Source of the DNA: Zeimonas sp044507525
GTDB lineage: Bacteria > Pseudomonadota > Gammaproteobacteria > Burkholderiales > Burkholderiaceae_E
DNA: 64,000 bases
Assembly: GCA_044507525.1 (NCBI GenBank)
Contig: JBIQJM010000004.1
Location: 1 to 64,000 of the forward strand
Reading direction: 5' to 3'
A program made the position numbers and the translations under genes. A model generated the notes under the pieces. The model was not told the origin of the DNA. It searched no databases and was given only the letters and a program-made list of their open reading frames with translations. Shown here one piece after another: positions 15,874-25,454 of the stretch (positions are counted from its first letter, which is position 1; the number at the start of each line of letters is the position of its first letter).

Positions 15874-18045
15874 ATGTCCGCCGACCGCACCCCCGGGCGC
15901 CCGACCGGCGCCCCCAACGAACGGCCCGCCGAAGCGCCGAACGCGCTGCTGGATTTCTCCGGGCTTCCGCGCTTCGCCGATTTCTCCCCCGAGCAGGTCG
16001 CCCCTGCCATCGATCGGCTGATCGCCGAGGCGCGCGCCACGCTGCAGGACGTCACCGACGACCGCACGCCGCTGTCGTGGGACGACTTCATCGAGCCGCT
16101 CGAGGACGCTACCGAGCGCCTCGGGCGTGCCTGGGGCATGGTCGGCCATCTGAACTCGGTCGCCGACACACCGGCGCTGCGCGAGGCGTACAACGCGAAC
16201 CTGCCGAAGATCACCGAGTTCTGGACCGAGCTCGGCCAGGACCAGGCGCTCTTCGAAAGATACAAGCAGTACGCGAAATCGGCCGAGTTCGAATCGCTCA
16301 CGCCGGCGCGCAAGCGCATCGTCGAGAACGCGCTGCGCGACTTCCGCCTCGGCGGCGCAGAGCTCGTCTCGCCCGCGCGCGAACGCTACGCCGAGATCCA
16401 GCAGCGCCAGGCGGCGCTCGCGCAGAAGTTCTCCGAGAACGTGCTCGACGCGACCAACGCGTACTCGAAGATCGTCACCGACGAGGCGCAACTCGAGGGG
16501 CTGCCCGACGACGCGCGCGAGGCCGCGCGCGAAGCGGCGATCCGCGACGGCGTCGAAGGCTGGAAGTTCACGCTGCAGTTCCCGTCGTACTTCCCGGTGA
16601 TGCAGTACGCGCACGACCGGCCGCTGCGCGAGGAGCTGTATCGTGCGTACACGACGCGCGCGTCGAAGGGCGCCGTCGCGCCGGCCGGCGACCGCGCGCT
16701 CGCGCTGGACAACGAGCCGGTCATCGACGAGCTGCTCGCGCTGCGTGCCGAGGAGGCGAAGCTGCTCGGCTACGCCAACTTCGCCGAGGTGTCGCTCGTG
16801 CCGAAGATGGCGCAGTCTCCCGACGACGTGAAGCGATTCCTGCGCGAGCTCGCCGCGCGCGCCCGCCCCTTCGCGTTGCGCGACCTCGACGAGCTGCGCG
16901 AGTTCGCCGCGCGCGACCTTTCGCTGCCCGATCCGCAGGCCTGGGACCTCGCCTGGGTGAGCGAGAAGCTCAAGGAGGCGCGCTACGCGTTCTCCGATCG
17001 CGAGGTCAAGCAGTACTTCCAGCTCCCGCGCGTGCTCGACGGCCTGTTCGGCCTCGTCGAAAGGCTGTTCGGCGTGCGCATCGCGCCCGACACCGCGCCG
17101 GTATGGCACCCGGACGTGCGCTTCTTCCGCGTGGAGCGCGACGGCACGCTGATCGGACAGTTCTACACCGACCTGTACGCGCGCGAATCGAAGCGCCCCG
17201 GGGCGTGGATGGACGACGCGCGCTCGCGCCGCCGCCGCGGCTCGGCGCTGCAGACCCCGGTCGCGTACCTCACCTGCAACTTCCAGCCTCCGATCGGCTC
17301 GCGTCCGGCGCTGCTCACGCACGACGACGTCACGACGCTGTTCCACGAGTTCGGCCACGGGCTGCACCACCTGCTCACGCGTATCGACGACCTCGGCGTC
17401 TCGGGCATCGGCGGCGTGGAATGGGACGCGGTCGAGCTGCCCAGCCAGTTCATGGAGAACTTCTGCTGGGAATGGGACATCGTCGAATCGATGAGCGCGC
17501 ACGTCGACACCGGCGCTTCGATTCCCAGGGCGCTGTTCGACCGCATGCTCGCGGCGAAGAACTTCCAGAGCGGGATGATGACGCTGCGCCAGATCGAGTT
17601 CGCGCTGTTCGACATGCGCCTGCACAGCGAATACGTGCCCGGTGGCGCGCAGACGGTCCAGCAGGTGCTCGACGAAGTGCGCGCCGAGATCGCGGTGGTC
17701 GCGCCGCCGGCGTGGAACCGCTTCCAGAACAGCTTCTCGCACATCTTCGCAGGCGGCTATTCGGCCGGCTACTACAGCTACAAGTGGGCCGAGGTGCTGT
17801 CGGCGGACGCCTACGCGGCCTTCGAGGAAGCGATGAACGAGGCCGATGCCGCGGCGAGCGTCGCGCGCACCGGGCGGCGCTTCCTCGACGAGATCCTCGC
17901 CGTGGGCGGCAGTCGACCGGCCATCGACTCGTTCCGTGCGTTCAGGGGACGCGACCCCGAGATGGACGCGCTGCTGCGACACAATGGGATGGTCGAGGCC
18001 TCCGTCGCCGAGCCGTCCCATGCCCGCTCCTCGCAACCATCGTAG
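15874..18045 (+). CDS. prlC: M3-family oligopeptidase A
   Basis: A 723-residue cytoplasmic zinc metallopeptidase that clears short peptides, including cleaved signal peptides in E. coli. The zinc site is H491-E-F-G-H495 in TLFHEFGHGLHHLL, with the downstream Glu ligand in the VEWDAVELPSQFMEN segment, and the M3 C-terminal FAGGYSAGYYSYKWAEV is intact. It starts about 20 residues longer than E. coli OpdA because of a Pro/Gly-rich N-terminus. An AGGAGG ribosome site precedes the ATG. Its last 26 bases overlap the next gene. Confidence 0.94.
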   Translation: MSADRTPGRPTGAPNERPAEAPNALLDFSGLPRFADFSPEQVAPAIDRLIAEARATLQDVTDDRTPLSWDDFIEPLEDATERLGRAWGMVGHLNSVADTPALREAYNANLPKITEFWTELGQDQALFERYKQYAKSAEFESLTPARKRIVENALRDFRLGGAELVSPARERYAEIQQRQAALAQKFSENVLDATNAYSKIVTDEAQLEGLPDDAREAAREAAIRDGVEGWKFTLQFPSYFPVMQYAHDRPLREELYRAYTTRASKGAVAPAGDRALALDNEPVIDELLALRAEEAKLLGYANFAEVSLVPKMAQSPDDVKRFLRELAARARPFALRDLDELREFAARDLSLPDPQAWDLAWVSEKLKEARYAFSDREVKQYFQLPRVLDGLFGLVERLFGVRIAPDTAPVWHPDVRFFRVERDGTLIGQFYTDLYARESKRPGAWMDDARSRRRRGSALQTPVAYLTCNFQPPIGSRPALLTHDDVTTLFHEFGHGLHHLLTRIDDLGVSGIGGVEWDAVELPSQFMENFCWEWDIVESMSAHVDTGASIPRALFDRMLAAKNFQSGMMTLRQIEFALFDMRLHSEYVPGGAQTVQQVLDEVRAEIAVVAPPAWNRFQNSFSHIFAGGYSAGYYSYKWAEVLSADAYAAFEEAMNEADAAASVARTGRRFLDEILAVGGSRPAIDSFRAFRGRDPEMDALLRHNGMVEASVAEPSHARSSQPS

Positions 18046-18790
18046 CAGCAGCCCCGACCGCACGCCGGTCGCGCGCTTCCTGGCCGCGCCGGCTGCGGCA
18101 GGCATCGCGGGAGTCCTCTCGCTCGTCCTGCTGGGCGCGGCCGCCGCGCAGGCGGCACAGCCGCCGTCGAACGCGCCGATCAAGTGGGTCGACGCGAACG
18201 GCCGCGTGCACTACAGCGACCGGCAGCCGATGCCCGATGCGCAGGGCAGGGTCGTGCGCACGCAATCGATCTCCGCGCGACCGCAGGCATCGTCGATCGG
18301 CGACCCGACGCTGCCGTGGGCGCTGCGTTCGGCCGCCGCCCGCTATCCGGTCACGCTCTACACGTCGCCCGAATGCGAGCCGTGCCAACTCGCGCGCGAA
18401 CACCTCGCGCGGCGCGGCGTCCCGTACACCGAGAAGAGCGTGAAGGACGCCGCCGGGATCAAGGCCTTCCATGCGCTCGGCTTCGAGAAAGCGCTCTTCC
18501 CGAGCCTCTCGATCGGTCCCGAACGGCTGGTCGGCTTCGAGTCGACGGGCTGGGACCGCGCACTCGACGCGACCGGCTATCCCAAGTCGTCGATGCTGCC
18601 GGCGAAGCGCGATCCGCGGACGCTCGCGCCGATGCACGGCGAGACCGCGGCGCGCACGCCGGCCGCTCCCGCGGCTGCGACCGATGCGCCCGCCCCTGCG
18701 CCGCAGGACGCGACCGCCTCGAACCGCAGCGTGGAAGGCCTGCTGTCGCCCGCTGCCTTCCCCACCGGGCCGAACCCGATCCGCTTCTGA
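18020..18790 (+). CDS. Exported DUF4124 plus glutaredoxin-like protein
   Basis: A 256-residue protein with a basic N-terminus and hydrophobic segment (about 20-45) ending AAQAAQ, a secretion signal or anchor. Next is a DUF4124-type IKWVDANGRVHYSDRQP segment (about 52-75), then a glutaredoxin-like domain (about 112-190) starting VTLYTSPECEPCQLA with a CxxC pair and carrying a GFEK..FPSLSIG cis-Pro-like turn. The tail is Ala/Pro-rich. It may be a periplasmic thiol-disulfide protein. The ATG at 18020 lies inside the last codons of prlC. Confidence 0.75.
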   Translation: MPAPRNHRSSSPDRTPVARFLAAPAAAGIAGVLSLVLLGAAAAQAAQPPSNAPIKWVDANGRVHYSDRQPMPDAQGRVVRTQSISARPQASSIGDPTLPWALRSAAARYPVTLYTSPECEPCQLAREHLARRGVPYTEKSVKDAAGIKAFHALGFEKALFPSLSIGPERLVGFESTGWDRALDATGYPKSSMLPAKRDPRTLAPMHGETAARTPAAPAAATDAPAPAPQDATASNRSVEGLLSPAAFPTGPNPIRF

Positions 18791-18815
18791 GCGCGGGGCG
18801 CGACGCGCGCCCTCG

Positions 18816-20270
18816 TCAGCGCCGCAGCTTCGACAACCAGTGCTCGAGCAGGCGGCCGGCCGCCTCGCGCCCGCCCAGTCCGAAGGACAGCGCGAAGGCG
18901 ACCGCCACCGCGCCGAGCGTCAGCCCGAAGGCGAGATTGACGATCGAGTCGGCGATGCCCATCGCGCGCAGGCCCATCGCGAGCACGAGCCCGATGATCA
19001 GTGCCCGCACCAGTCCGCCGAGCCACACCGAACCGTCGTAGGGGCTGCGCGCCACCGCCGAGCCGAGCACGTTCGCCAGCCACAGGCCGACGAGCAGGAT
19101 GAGGATGCCGAGCAGCACGTCGCCGCCGAAGACGATGAACGCGCCGACCAGTTCGCTCACCTGTCCGAAATGCAGCCGGTTCGCCGCCTCGGCGATCGCG
19201 AGCAGCATCGCGAAGAAGAGCAGCAGCCGGCCGACCAGCTGCGACAGGCGCAGCGACCCGAGCATCGGCTGCAGTCCGGTACGCGCGGCGAGCCGGTCGA
19301 GCCCGGCGCCCTCGAGCACGTTGGTCGTCAGCGCCGCGACGAAGCGCGCCACGTACCAGGTCAGCGCAACGATCAGCGCCGCGGCGAGCAGCTCCGGAAC
19401 CGCCGCGATGAACTCGGCCAGCATGATCGTCGCCGGCTCGGAGATCGCCTGGATCGCGAGCGCATCGAGCGCCGAGATCAGCGTGGGAACGAAGATGACG
19501 AGGAAGACGACGGTGCCGGCCAGTCGCGGCAGGTCGGTCGCTTCGTTCAGGCCGATGCTGCGCGCGAGCGCCTGCACGCGCGTGGCGACGAGCAGGTTGG
19601 CGACGATGCCGCGCGCGATCTTCGCGACGTAGTAGCCGACGACGACGACGATCGCGGCGCCGAAGAGGTTCGGCAGGAAGCCGAGCAGCTGGTCGACGAG
19701 GTTCTGCACGGGCAGCAGCAGGCCCTGCAGCCCGAGCGCGCCGAGCACCATCGGCAGGAACAGCAGCAGCACCACCCAGTAGCCCACGTGCCCGATGCTC
19801 TCGGAGATCGGGCGCATGCCCGCCTCGGCGCTCAGCCGCTCGTCGAGCGTCGTGCTGTCGAGCAGCCGCGTGAGCCCGTTGCGCACGAGCAGCGCCAGCA
19901 TCCAGCCGACGAGCGCCAGCACGAGCGCCGCGAGCACCTGCGGGAGGTACGAGACCACGTCGCCGATCATCGCGGCGAAGGGCGCCGACGCCACCTGCAG
20001 GTCGAGCGTGTTGAAGGCGGCGACGAGCGCGACGAGCAGCACGAACCAGAACACGAGCCGCGAGACGAGCAGCTCGATGTCGACCGCGCGACCGAGCGCG
20101 GGCGCGAGCCGGCGGTTGACCTGCGCGAGCGACAATGCGCGGCGCGTGCCGGCGGCGGCGACGAGACCGATCACCCAGCCGATCAGCAGCAGCGCGACCG
20201 CGCCGGCGACCGTCATCAACTGCGTGCCGAGCGCGCGCCGCATCGCTTCGCCGAAACTCTCGTTGGGCAT
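18816..20270 (-). CDS. Mechanosensitive-channel-like protein with TM-helix repeats
   Basis: A 484-residue membrane protein with about ten to twelve hydrophobic helices and repeated segments of the conserved TM-helix type (for example FLPNLFGAAIVVVVGYYVAK, and YLPQVLAALVLALVGWMLA), spaced through the protein. This resembles proteins annotated as mechanosensitive ion channels, but the MscS beta domain is absent; the last 60 residues resemble only the MscS pore helix (LAFGLTLGAVAVAFALSFGLGG). Channel activity is inferred from family naming. It is downstream of ntrC on the same strand with a 111-base gap. Confidence 0.7.
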   Translation of the reverse strand: MPNESFGEAMRRALGTQLMTVAGAVALLLIGWVIGLVAAAGTRRALSLAQVNRRLAPALGRAVDIELLVSRLVFWFVLLVALVAAFNTLDLQVASAPFAAMIGDVVSYLPQVLAALVLALVGWMLALLVRNGLTRLLDSTTLDERLSAEAGMRPISESIGHVGYWVVLLLFLPMVLGALGLQGLLLPVQNLVDQLLGFLPNLFGAAIVVVVGYYVAKIARGIVANLLVATRVQALARSIGLNEATDLPRLAGTVVFLVIFVPTLISALDALAIQAISEPATIMLAEFIAAVPELLAAALIVALTWYVARFVAALTTNVLEGAGLDRLAARTGLQPMLGSLRLSQLVGRLLLFFAMLLAIAEAANRLHFGQVSELVGAFIVFGGDVLLGILILLVGLWLANVLGSAVARSPYDGSVWLGGLVRALIIGLVLAMGLRAMGIADSIVNLAFGLTLGAVAVAFALSFGLGGREAAGRLLEHWLSKLRR

Positions 20271-20381
20271 TCGATCCGCATCCTCCCGGCGCGAAGTCTA
20301 CCCTTCGCGATGCCCGGCAAGGCGCCCGTTCGCGCGCGTGTTGTTGCTCGCGCGCCGAAACGCCGGCGCGCGCGCGTCTTC

Positions 20382-21967
<1,586 letters not shown>

Positions 21968-21971
<4 letters not shown>

Positions 21972-23092
21972 GTCGGATCCTCCGGCAAGGGCAAGCGGAT
22001 GCGGAAGTCGGTCTTGCCCGGCCGGCTCTCGAACTCGATGATGCCGCCGTGCTGCTGCACGAGGTTCTGCGCGAGCGTGAGCCCGAGGCCGCTGCCGCCG
22101 TGGCGTCCCGAGACCAGCGGATCGAAGATGCGCTCGGCGAGCGCGGGCAGCACGCCCGGACCGTCGTCGATCACGTGCAGGTCGAGCGCGAGCTTCCAGC
22201 GCCGGCGGGCGATCGTCTGCTGGCGCGCGATGCGCGTGCGCAGCACGATGCGGCCGTTGCCGTGCATCGCCTGCGCGGCGTTGCGCACGAGGTTCAGCAG
22301 CGCCTGCACCAGCCGCTCGCGGTCGGCGAGCAGCTCCGGCAGGCTGGCGTCGTAGTCGCGCAGGATCTCCAGCCCGCGCGGGAACTCGGCGAGCACCACC
22401 GAACGCACCCACTCGCAGACCTCGTGGATGTTCACGCGCTCGGGCACGTGACGGCCGCGATGCGGCGCGAGCAGGCGGTCGACGAGCGACTGCAGCCGGT
22501 CGGCCTCCTTGACGATCACGCGCGTGTATTCGCGCAGTGCCGGCGAGTCGAGCTCGACGTCGAGCAGTTGCGCCGCGCCGCGGATGCCGCCGAGCGGATT
22601 GCCGATCTCGTGCGCGAGCTGGCGCACGAGCTCCCGATACGCGCTCGTCGACTCGATCAGCCGCTCGGCCCGGTCGACGCGCTGGCGCTGCTCGTGCGGC
22701 CGGAATTCGAGCAGCACCGGCGCGGACGGATCGGCGCCGACGACGACGGAAACGATGAGTTGCTGCGCATCGCGACCGGGGCGCCCCAGCGCGAGGTCGG
22801 TGGTCTTCTCCTCGAACCCGCCGTCGGCGGCTTCCGCGAGCAGGCGCTCGAGCGGCTGCGGATCGACGAAATGGGCGGCGAAGCGGCGTCCCACCGCCTG
22901 CCGGCGCGACAGGCCGAACAGCTGTTCGGCCGCCGCGTTGAGAAAGCGCGCACGACCGCGCGCGTCGAGAACGACGACCGCGACGGCGAGCCAGTCGAAT
23001 GCGGCGAACGCGCCGGCATCGGCCGGCGCCGCCCGCGTGGCCGGCGCGCCGGACCCGGCCGGCGCGCCCGACGGGGCGGACGCCGGCGCTAC
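21968..23092 (-). CDS. ntrB: Nitrogen sensor kinase NtrB (NR(II)); start codon uncertain
   Basis: A sensor kinase with an N-terminal PAS domain (FDWLAVAVVVLDARGRARFL onward), H-box LAHEIGNPLGG, N-box LVRNAAQA and G-boxes DDGPGV and GGSGLGL. It phosphorylates NtrC under nitrogen limitation, governed by PII. No ATG, GTG or TTG is in frame between the preceding stop (23089) and the PAS domain; the closest in-frame ATG is at 23519-23521 inside the upstream gene. Third-position GC stays codon-like back to about 23090, so I mark the region from the GTA at 23090-23092, which gives 374 residues, near family length. The true initiation site is unresolved. Its stop overlaps ntrC. Confidence 0.8.
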
Positions 23093-23616
23093 GGGCGGAT
23101 CGTCGTCAGCTCGCGCCGCAGCGACGCGATGTTGGTCTCGGTTCGTGCGATGTCCTCCTCGAGCCGGGCGACCCGATCGAGGTACTTCTGGTAGTTGCGT
23201 TCGTTGCCGAGCCGATCGGGCTCGCCGTTCTTGTACTCGGCCTTCAGTTCGTCGAGCCGCGCCTGCTCCTTGTGCAGCTCGTCCTCGAGAATGCGGCGCC
23301 GATCGTCGTCGCGCGCGCGCTGTGCCGCGGCGTCGACCTTCGGGAAGCCCTCGGGCGACGGACGCGCCGCCGGCGAGCCGCCGGCGCCCGCCGACCCCGA
23401 CGCCTTCGACGCGGGCAGCCTGGGCGACGGGATCGTCGTGAGCGGCTGCAGGTCGACCGGCTGGCAGTTGGTTCCCTTCGGCGTGCCCTGGTACACCGGC
23501 ACGCCGTTCGGAGAATCGCATCGATACACCTGGGCGAAGACCGACGGGGAGGATGCGCCGAGGCCGATGCCGGCGACGACGCACGCGACGAACGCGAAAC
23601 GGGAACGGACGGTCAT
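23089..23616 (-). CDS. Exported DUF4124 coiled-coil protein
   Basis: A 175-residue protein with a signal peptide (about 1-28, ending VFAQ), a short DUF4124 domain with VYRCDSPNGVPVYQGTP, a Pro/Ser/Ala linker and a highly charged coiled coil (about 100-170). DUF4124 proteins are periplasmic and of unknown function. The gene lies between glnA and ntrB, an interval usually empty or carrying a small hypothetical gene in betaproteobacteria; whether the product has any role in nitrogen control is unknown. Confidence 0.8.
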   Translation of the reverse strand: MTVRSRFAFVACVVAGIGLGASSPSVFAQVYRCDSPNGVPVYQGTPKGTNCQPVDLQPLTTIPSPRLPASKASGSAGAGGSPAARPSPEGFPKVDAAAQRARDDDRRRILEDELHKEQARLDELKAEYKNGEPDRLGNERNYQKYLDRVARLEEDIARTETNIASLRRELTTIRP

Positions 23617-23631
23617 GGACGGCGCAATCCT

Positions 23632-23668
23632 GTGCAGCGGGCGTCCGAGTGTAAGACAGCCCGCGCAC
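23632..23668. repeat. Inverted repeat between glnA and the DUF4124 gene
   Basis: GTGC-A-GCGGGC at 23632-23642 pairs with GCCCGCGCAC at 23659-23668, leaving one bulged A and a 16-base loop. On the minus strand it could attenuate read-through from glnA; there is no T tract. The loop contains TACACT on the minus strand, a possible -10 for the DUF4124 gene. Confidence 0.35.
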
Positions 23669-23728
23669 GGAATCCAAGGCGACCGAACGGCCGACCGACC
23701 TGCGGAACGTCGCGTCCGACCCGCGCAA

Positions 23729-25141
23729 TCACAGACTGTAGTAGAGGTCGAACTCGACCGGATGCGTCGTCATCCGCACGCGCTGCACCTCCTCGCTCTT
23801 GAGCGCCAGGTAGGCGTCGATCATGTCGTTGGTGAAGACGCTGCCCCGCGTGAGGAACTCGCGGTCGCGATCGAGCGCCTCGAGCGCCTGGTCGAGCGAC
23901 GCGCACACCGTGGGGATGCGCGCCTCCTCCTCGGGCGGCAGGTCGTACAGGTTCTTGTCGGCCGGTTCGCCCGGATGCATGCGGTTCTGCACGCCGTCGA
24001 GGCCGGCCATCATCAGCGCCGCGAACAGCAGGTACGGGTTGGCCATCGGATCGGGGAAGCGCACCTCGATGCGCCGGCCCTTCGGGCTCGGCACGTACGG
24101 GATGCGGATCGACGCCGAGCGGTTGCGGCTCGAGTACGCGAGCTTGACCGGCGCCTCGAAGTGCGGCACCAGCCGGCGGTACGAGTTGGTCGTCGGATTG
24201 GCGATCGCGTTCAGCGCACGCGCGTGATGGATGACGCCGCCGATGTAGTGCAGCGCGAAATCCGACAGCCCCGAGTACTTGTCGCCGGCGAACAGGTTCT
24301 GGCCGTCCTTCCAGATCGACTGGTGCACGTGCATGCCGGAGCCGTTGTCGCCGACGATCGGCTTCGGCATGAAGGTCGCCGTCTTGCCGTAGCTATGGGC
24401 GACGTTATGAATCACGTATTTCATTCGCTGGAGCCAATCGGCGCGCTGCACCAGCGTCGAGAACTTCGTGCCGATCTCGTTCTGCCCCGCGCCTCCGACC
24501 TCGTGATGGTGCACTTCCACGGGAATGCCCATCTGCTCGAGGATCACGCACATCTCGGAACGGATGTCCTGGAACGAGTCGACCGGCGGCACGGGAAAGT
24601 AGCCCCCCTTCACCGCCGGACGGTGCGCGAGGTTGCCGCCCTCGAACTCCCGGCCCGTCGACCACGAGCCTTCCTCCGACTGGATGCGCACCGCGCAGCC
24701 CGACATGTCGATCGACCAGGTCACCGAGTCGAAGATGAAGAACTCGGGCTCCGGGCCGAAATACGCGGTGTCGCCGATGCCGCTGGACTTCAGGTAGGCC
24801 TCGGCGCGGCGCGCGATCGAACGCGGGTCGCGCGCGTACCCGACCCCGTCCGACGGCTCGATCACGTCGCACGACAGCAGCAGCGTCGCCTCCTCGCGGA
24901 ACGGATCGAGGCAGGCGGTCTCCGGATCGGGCATCAGCAGCATGTCGGAGGCCTCGATGCCCTTCCAGCCGGCGATCGACGAGCCGTCGAAGGGATGACC
25001 GGTCTCGAATTTCTCGGCGTCGAAGCCCTTCGCCGGCACCGAGACGTGCTGCTCCTTGCCGCGTGTGTCGGTGAAGCGCAGATCGACGAATTTCACTTCG
25101 TTGTCCGCGATCATGCGGGTCACGTCCTGAACGCTAGCCAT
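23729..25141 (-). CDS. glnA: Glutamine synthetase, type I
   Basis: A 470-residue glutamine synthetase that makes glutamine from glutamate, ammonia and ATP, as a dodecamer. Present are FDGSSIAGWK, the GPEPEFF metal-binding segment, the ammonia-site loop HVHQSIW, PNRSASIRIPYV-type (here RNRSASIRIP) and the adenylylation loop NLYDLPPEE with Y399, so it should be controlled by GlnE. A GGAGAA ribosome site lies 12 bases before ATG 25139-25141. The gene heads glnA-DUF4124-ntrB-ntrC; a sigma-54 promoter and NtrC site lie upstream. Confidence 0.97.
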   Translation of the reverse strand: MASVQDVTRMIADNEVKFVDLRFTDTRGKEQHVSVPAKGFDAEKFETGHPFDGSSIAGWKGIEASDMLLMPDPETACLDPFREEATLLLSCDVIEPSDGVGYARDPRSIARRAEAYLKSSGIGDTAYFGPEPEFFIFDSVTWSIDMSGCAVRIQSEEGSWSTGREFEGGNLAHRPAVKGGYFPVPPVDSFQDIRSEMCVILEQMGIPVEVHHHEVGGAGQNEIGTKFSTLVQRADWLQRMKYVIHNVAHSYGKTATFMPKPIVGDNGSGMHVHQSIWKDGQNLFAGDKYSGLSDFALHYIGGVIHHARALNAIANPTTNSYRRLVPHFEAPVKLAYSSRNRSASIRIPYVPSPKGRRIEVRFPDPMANPYLLFAALMMAGLDGVQNRMHPGEPADKNLYDLPPEEEARIPTVCASLDQALEALDRDREFLTRGSVFTNDMIDAYLALKSEEVQRVRMTTHPVEFDLYYSL

Positions 25142-25239
25142 CTTGGGAGTTCTCCTGGGGAGGGTGGGATTCGATCGGGAAAAGGCGCGATTCTCGACTC
25201 TTTTCGGCGCGGCTTCAAAAGCGTGCCCATTCACGATGC

Positions 25240-25255
25240 AGCAGGATCCATGCCA
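25240..25255 (-). promoter_or_regulatory. Sigma-54 promoter of glnA
   Basis: The minus strand reads TGGCATGGATCCTGCT, against the consensus TGGCACG-N4-TTGCW: both the GG (-24) and GC (-12) pairs are present at the required ten-base spacing, with two mismatches elsewhere. The predicted transcript start near 25229 leaves a leader of about 88 bases. Confidence 0.65.
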
Positions 25256-25316
25256 TGCGCCCAGGGCGCCGTCGGCGTGCCGTCCGCACCATTGCAGCGC
25301 AAGTCGCGGCGGGGAT

Positions 25317-25333
25317 CGCACTACTTAGGTGCA
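25317..25333. promoter_or_regulatory. NtrC binding site upstream of glnA
   Basis: CGCACTACTTAGGTGCA matches the NtrC consensus TGCACY-N5-RGTGCA at every fixed position except the first. Its centre is about 96 bases upstream of the predicted sigma-54 start, a normal enhancer distance. A weaker copy (GCAC-N7-GTGG) lies at 25374-25388. Confidence 0.65.
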
Positions 25334-25454
25334 TCGTAGCGCGCGGAAGCGCGCAACCCGGCCCCAATCCGGCGCACTGCCAGTGTGGGTATCCCCGCCG
25401 GGCGCGTCGGCTCTTGTAGATTACTTTTATATAGACCTTATGGAGGAGAGCCCG

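Larger units (their letters stand above)
25142..25454. other. glnA / ThDP-enzyme divergent regulatory region, 313 bases
   Basis: No gene is visible here. The region contains a sigma-54 promoter for glnA, one strong and one weak NtrC-type site, a GCGCGC-GGAA-GCGCGC hairpin at 25339-25354, an 11-base palindrome CACTGCCAGTG at 25375-25385, and an AT-rich stretch at 25411-25440 before the rightward gene. Confidence 0.65.
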
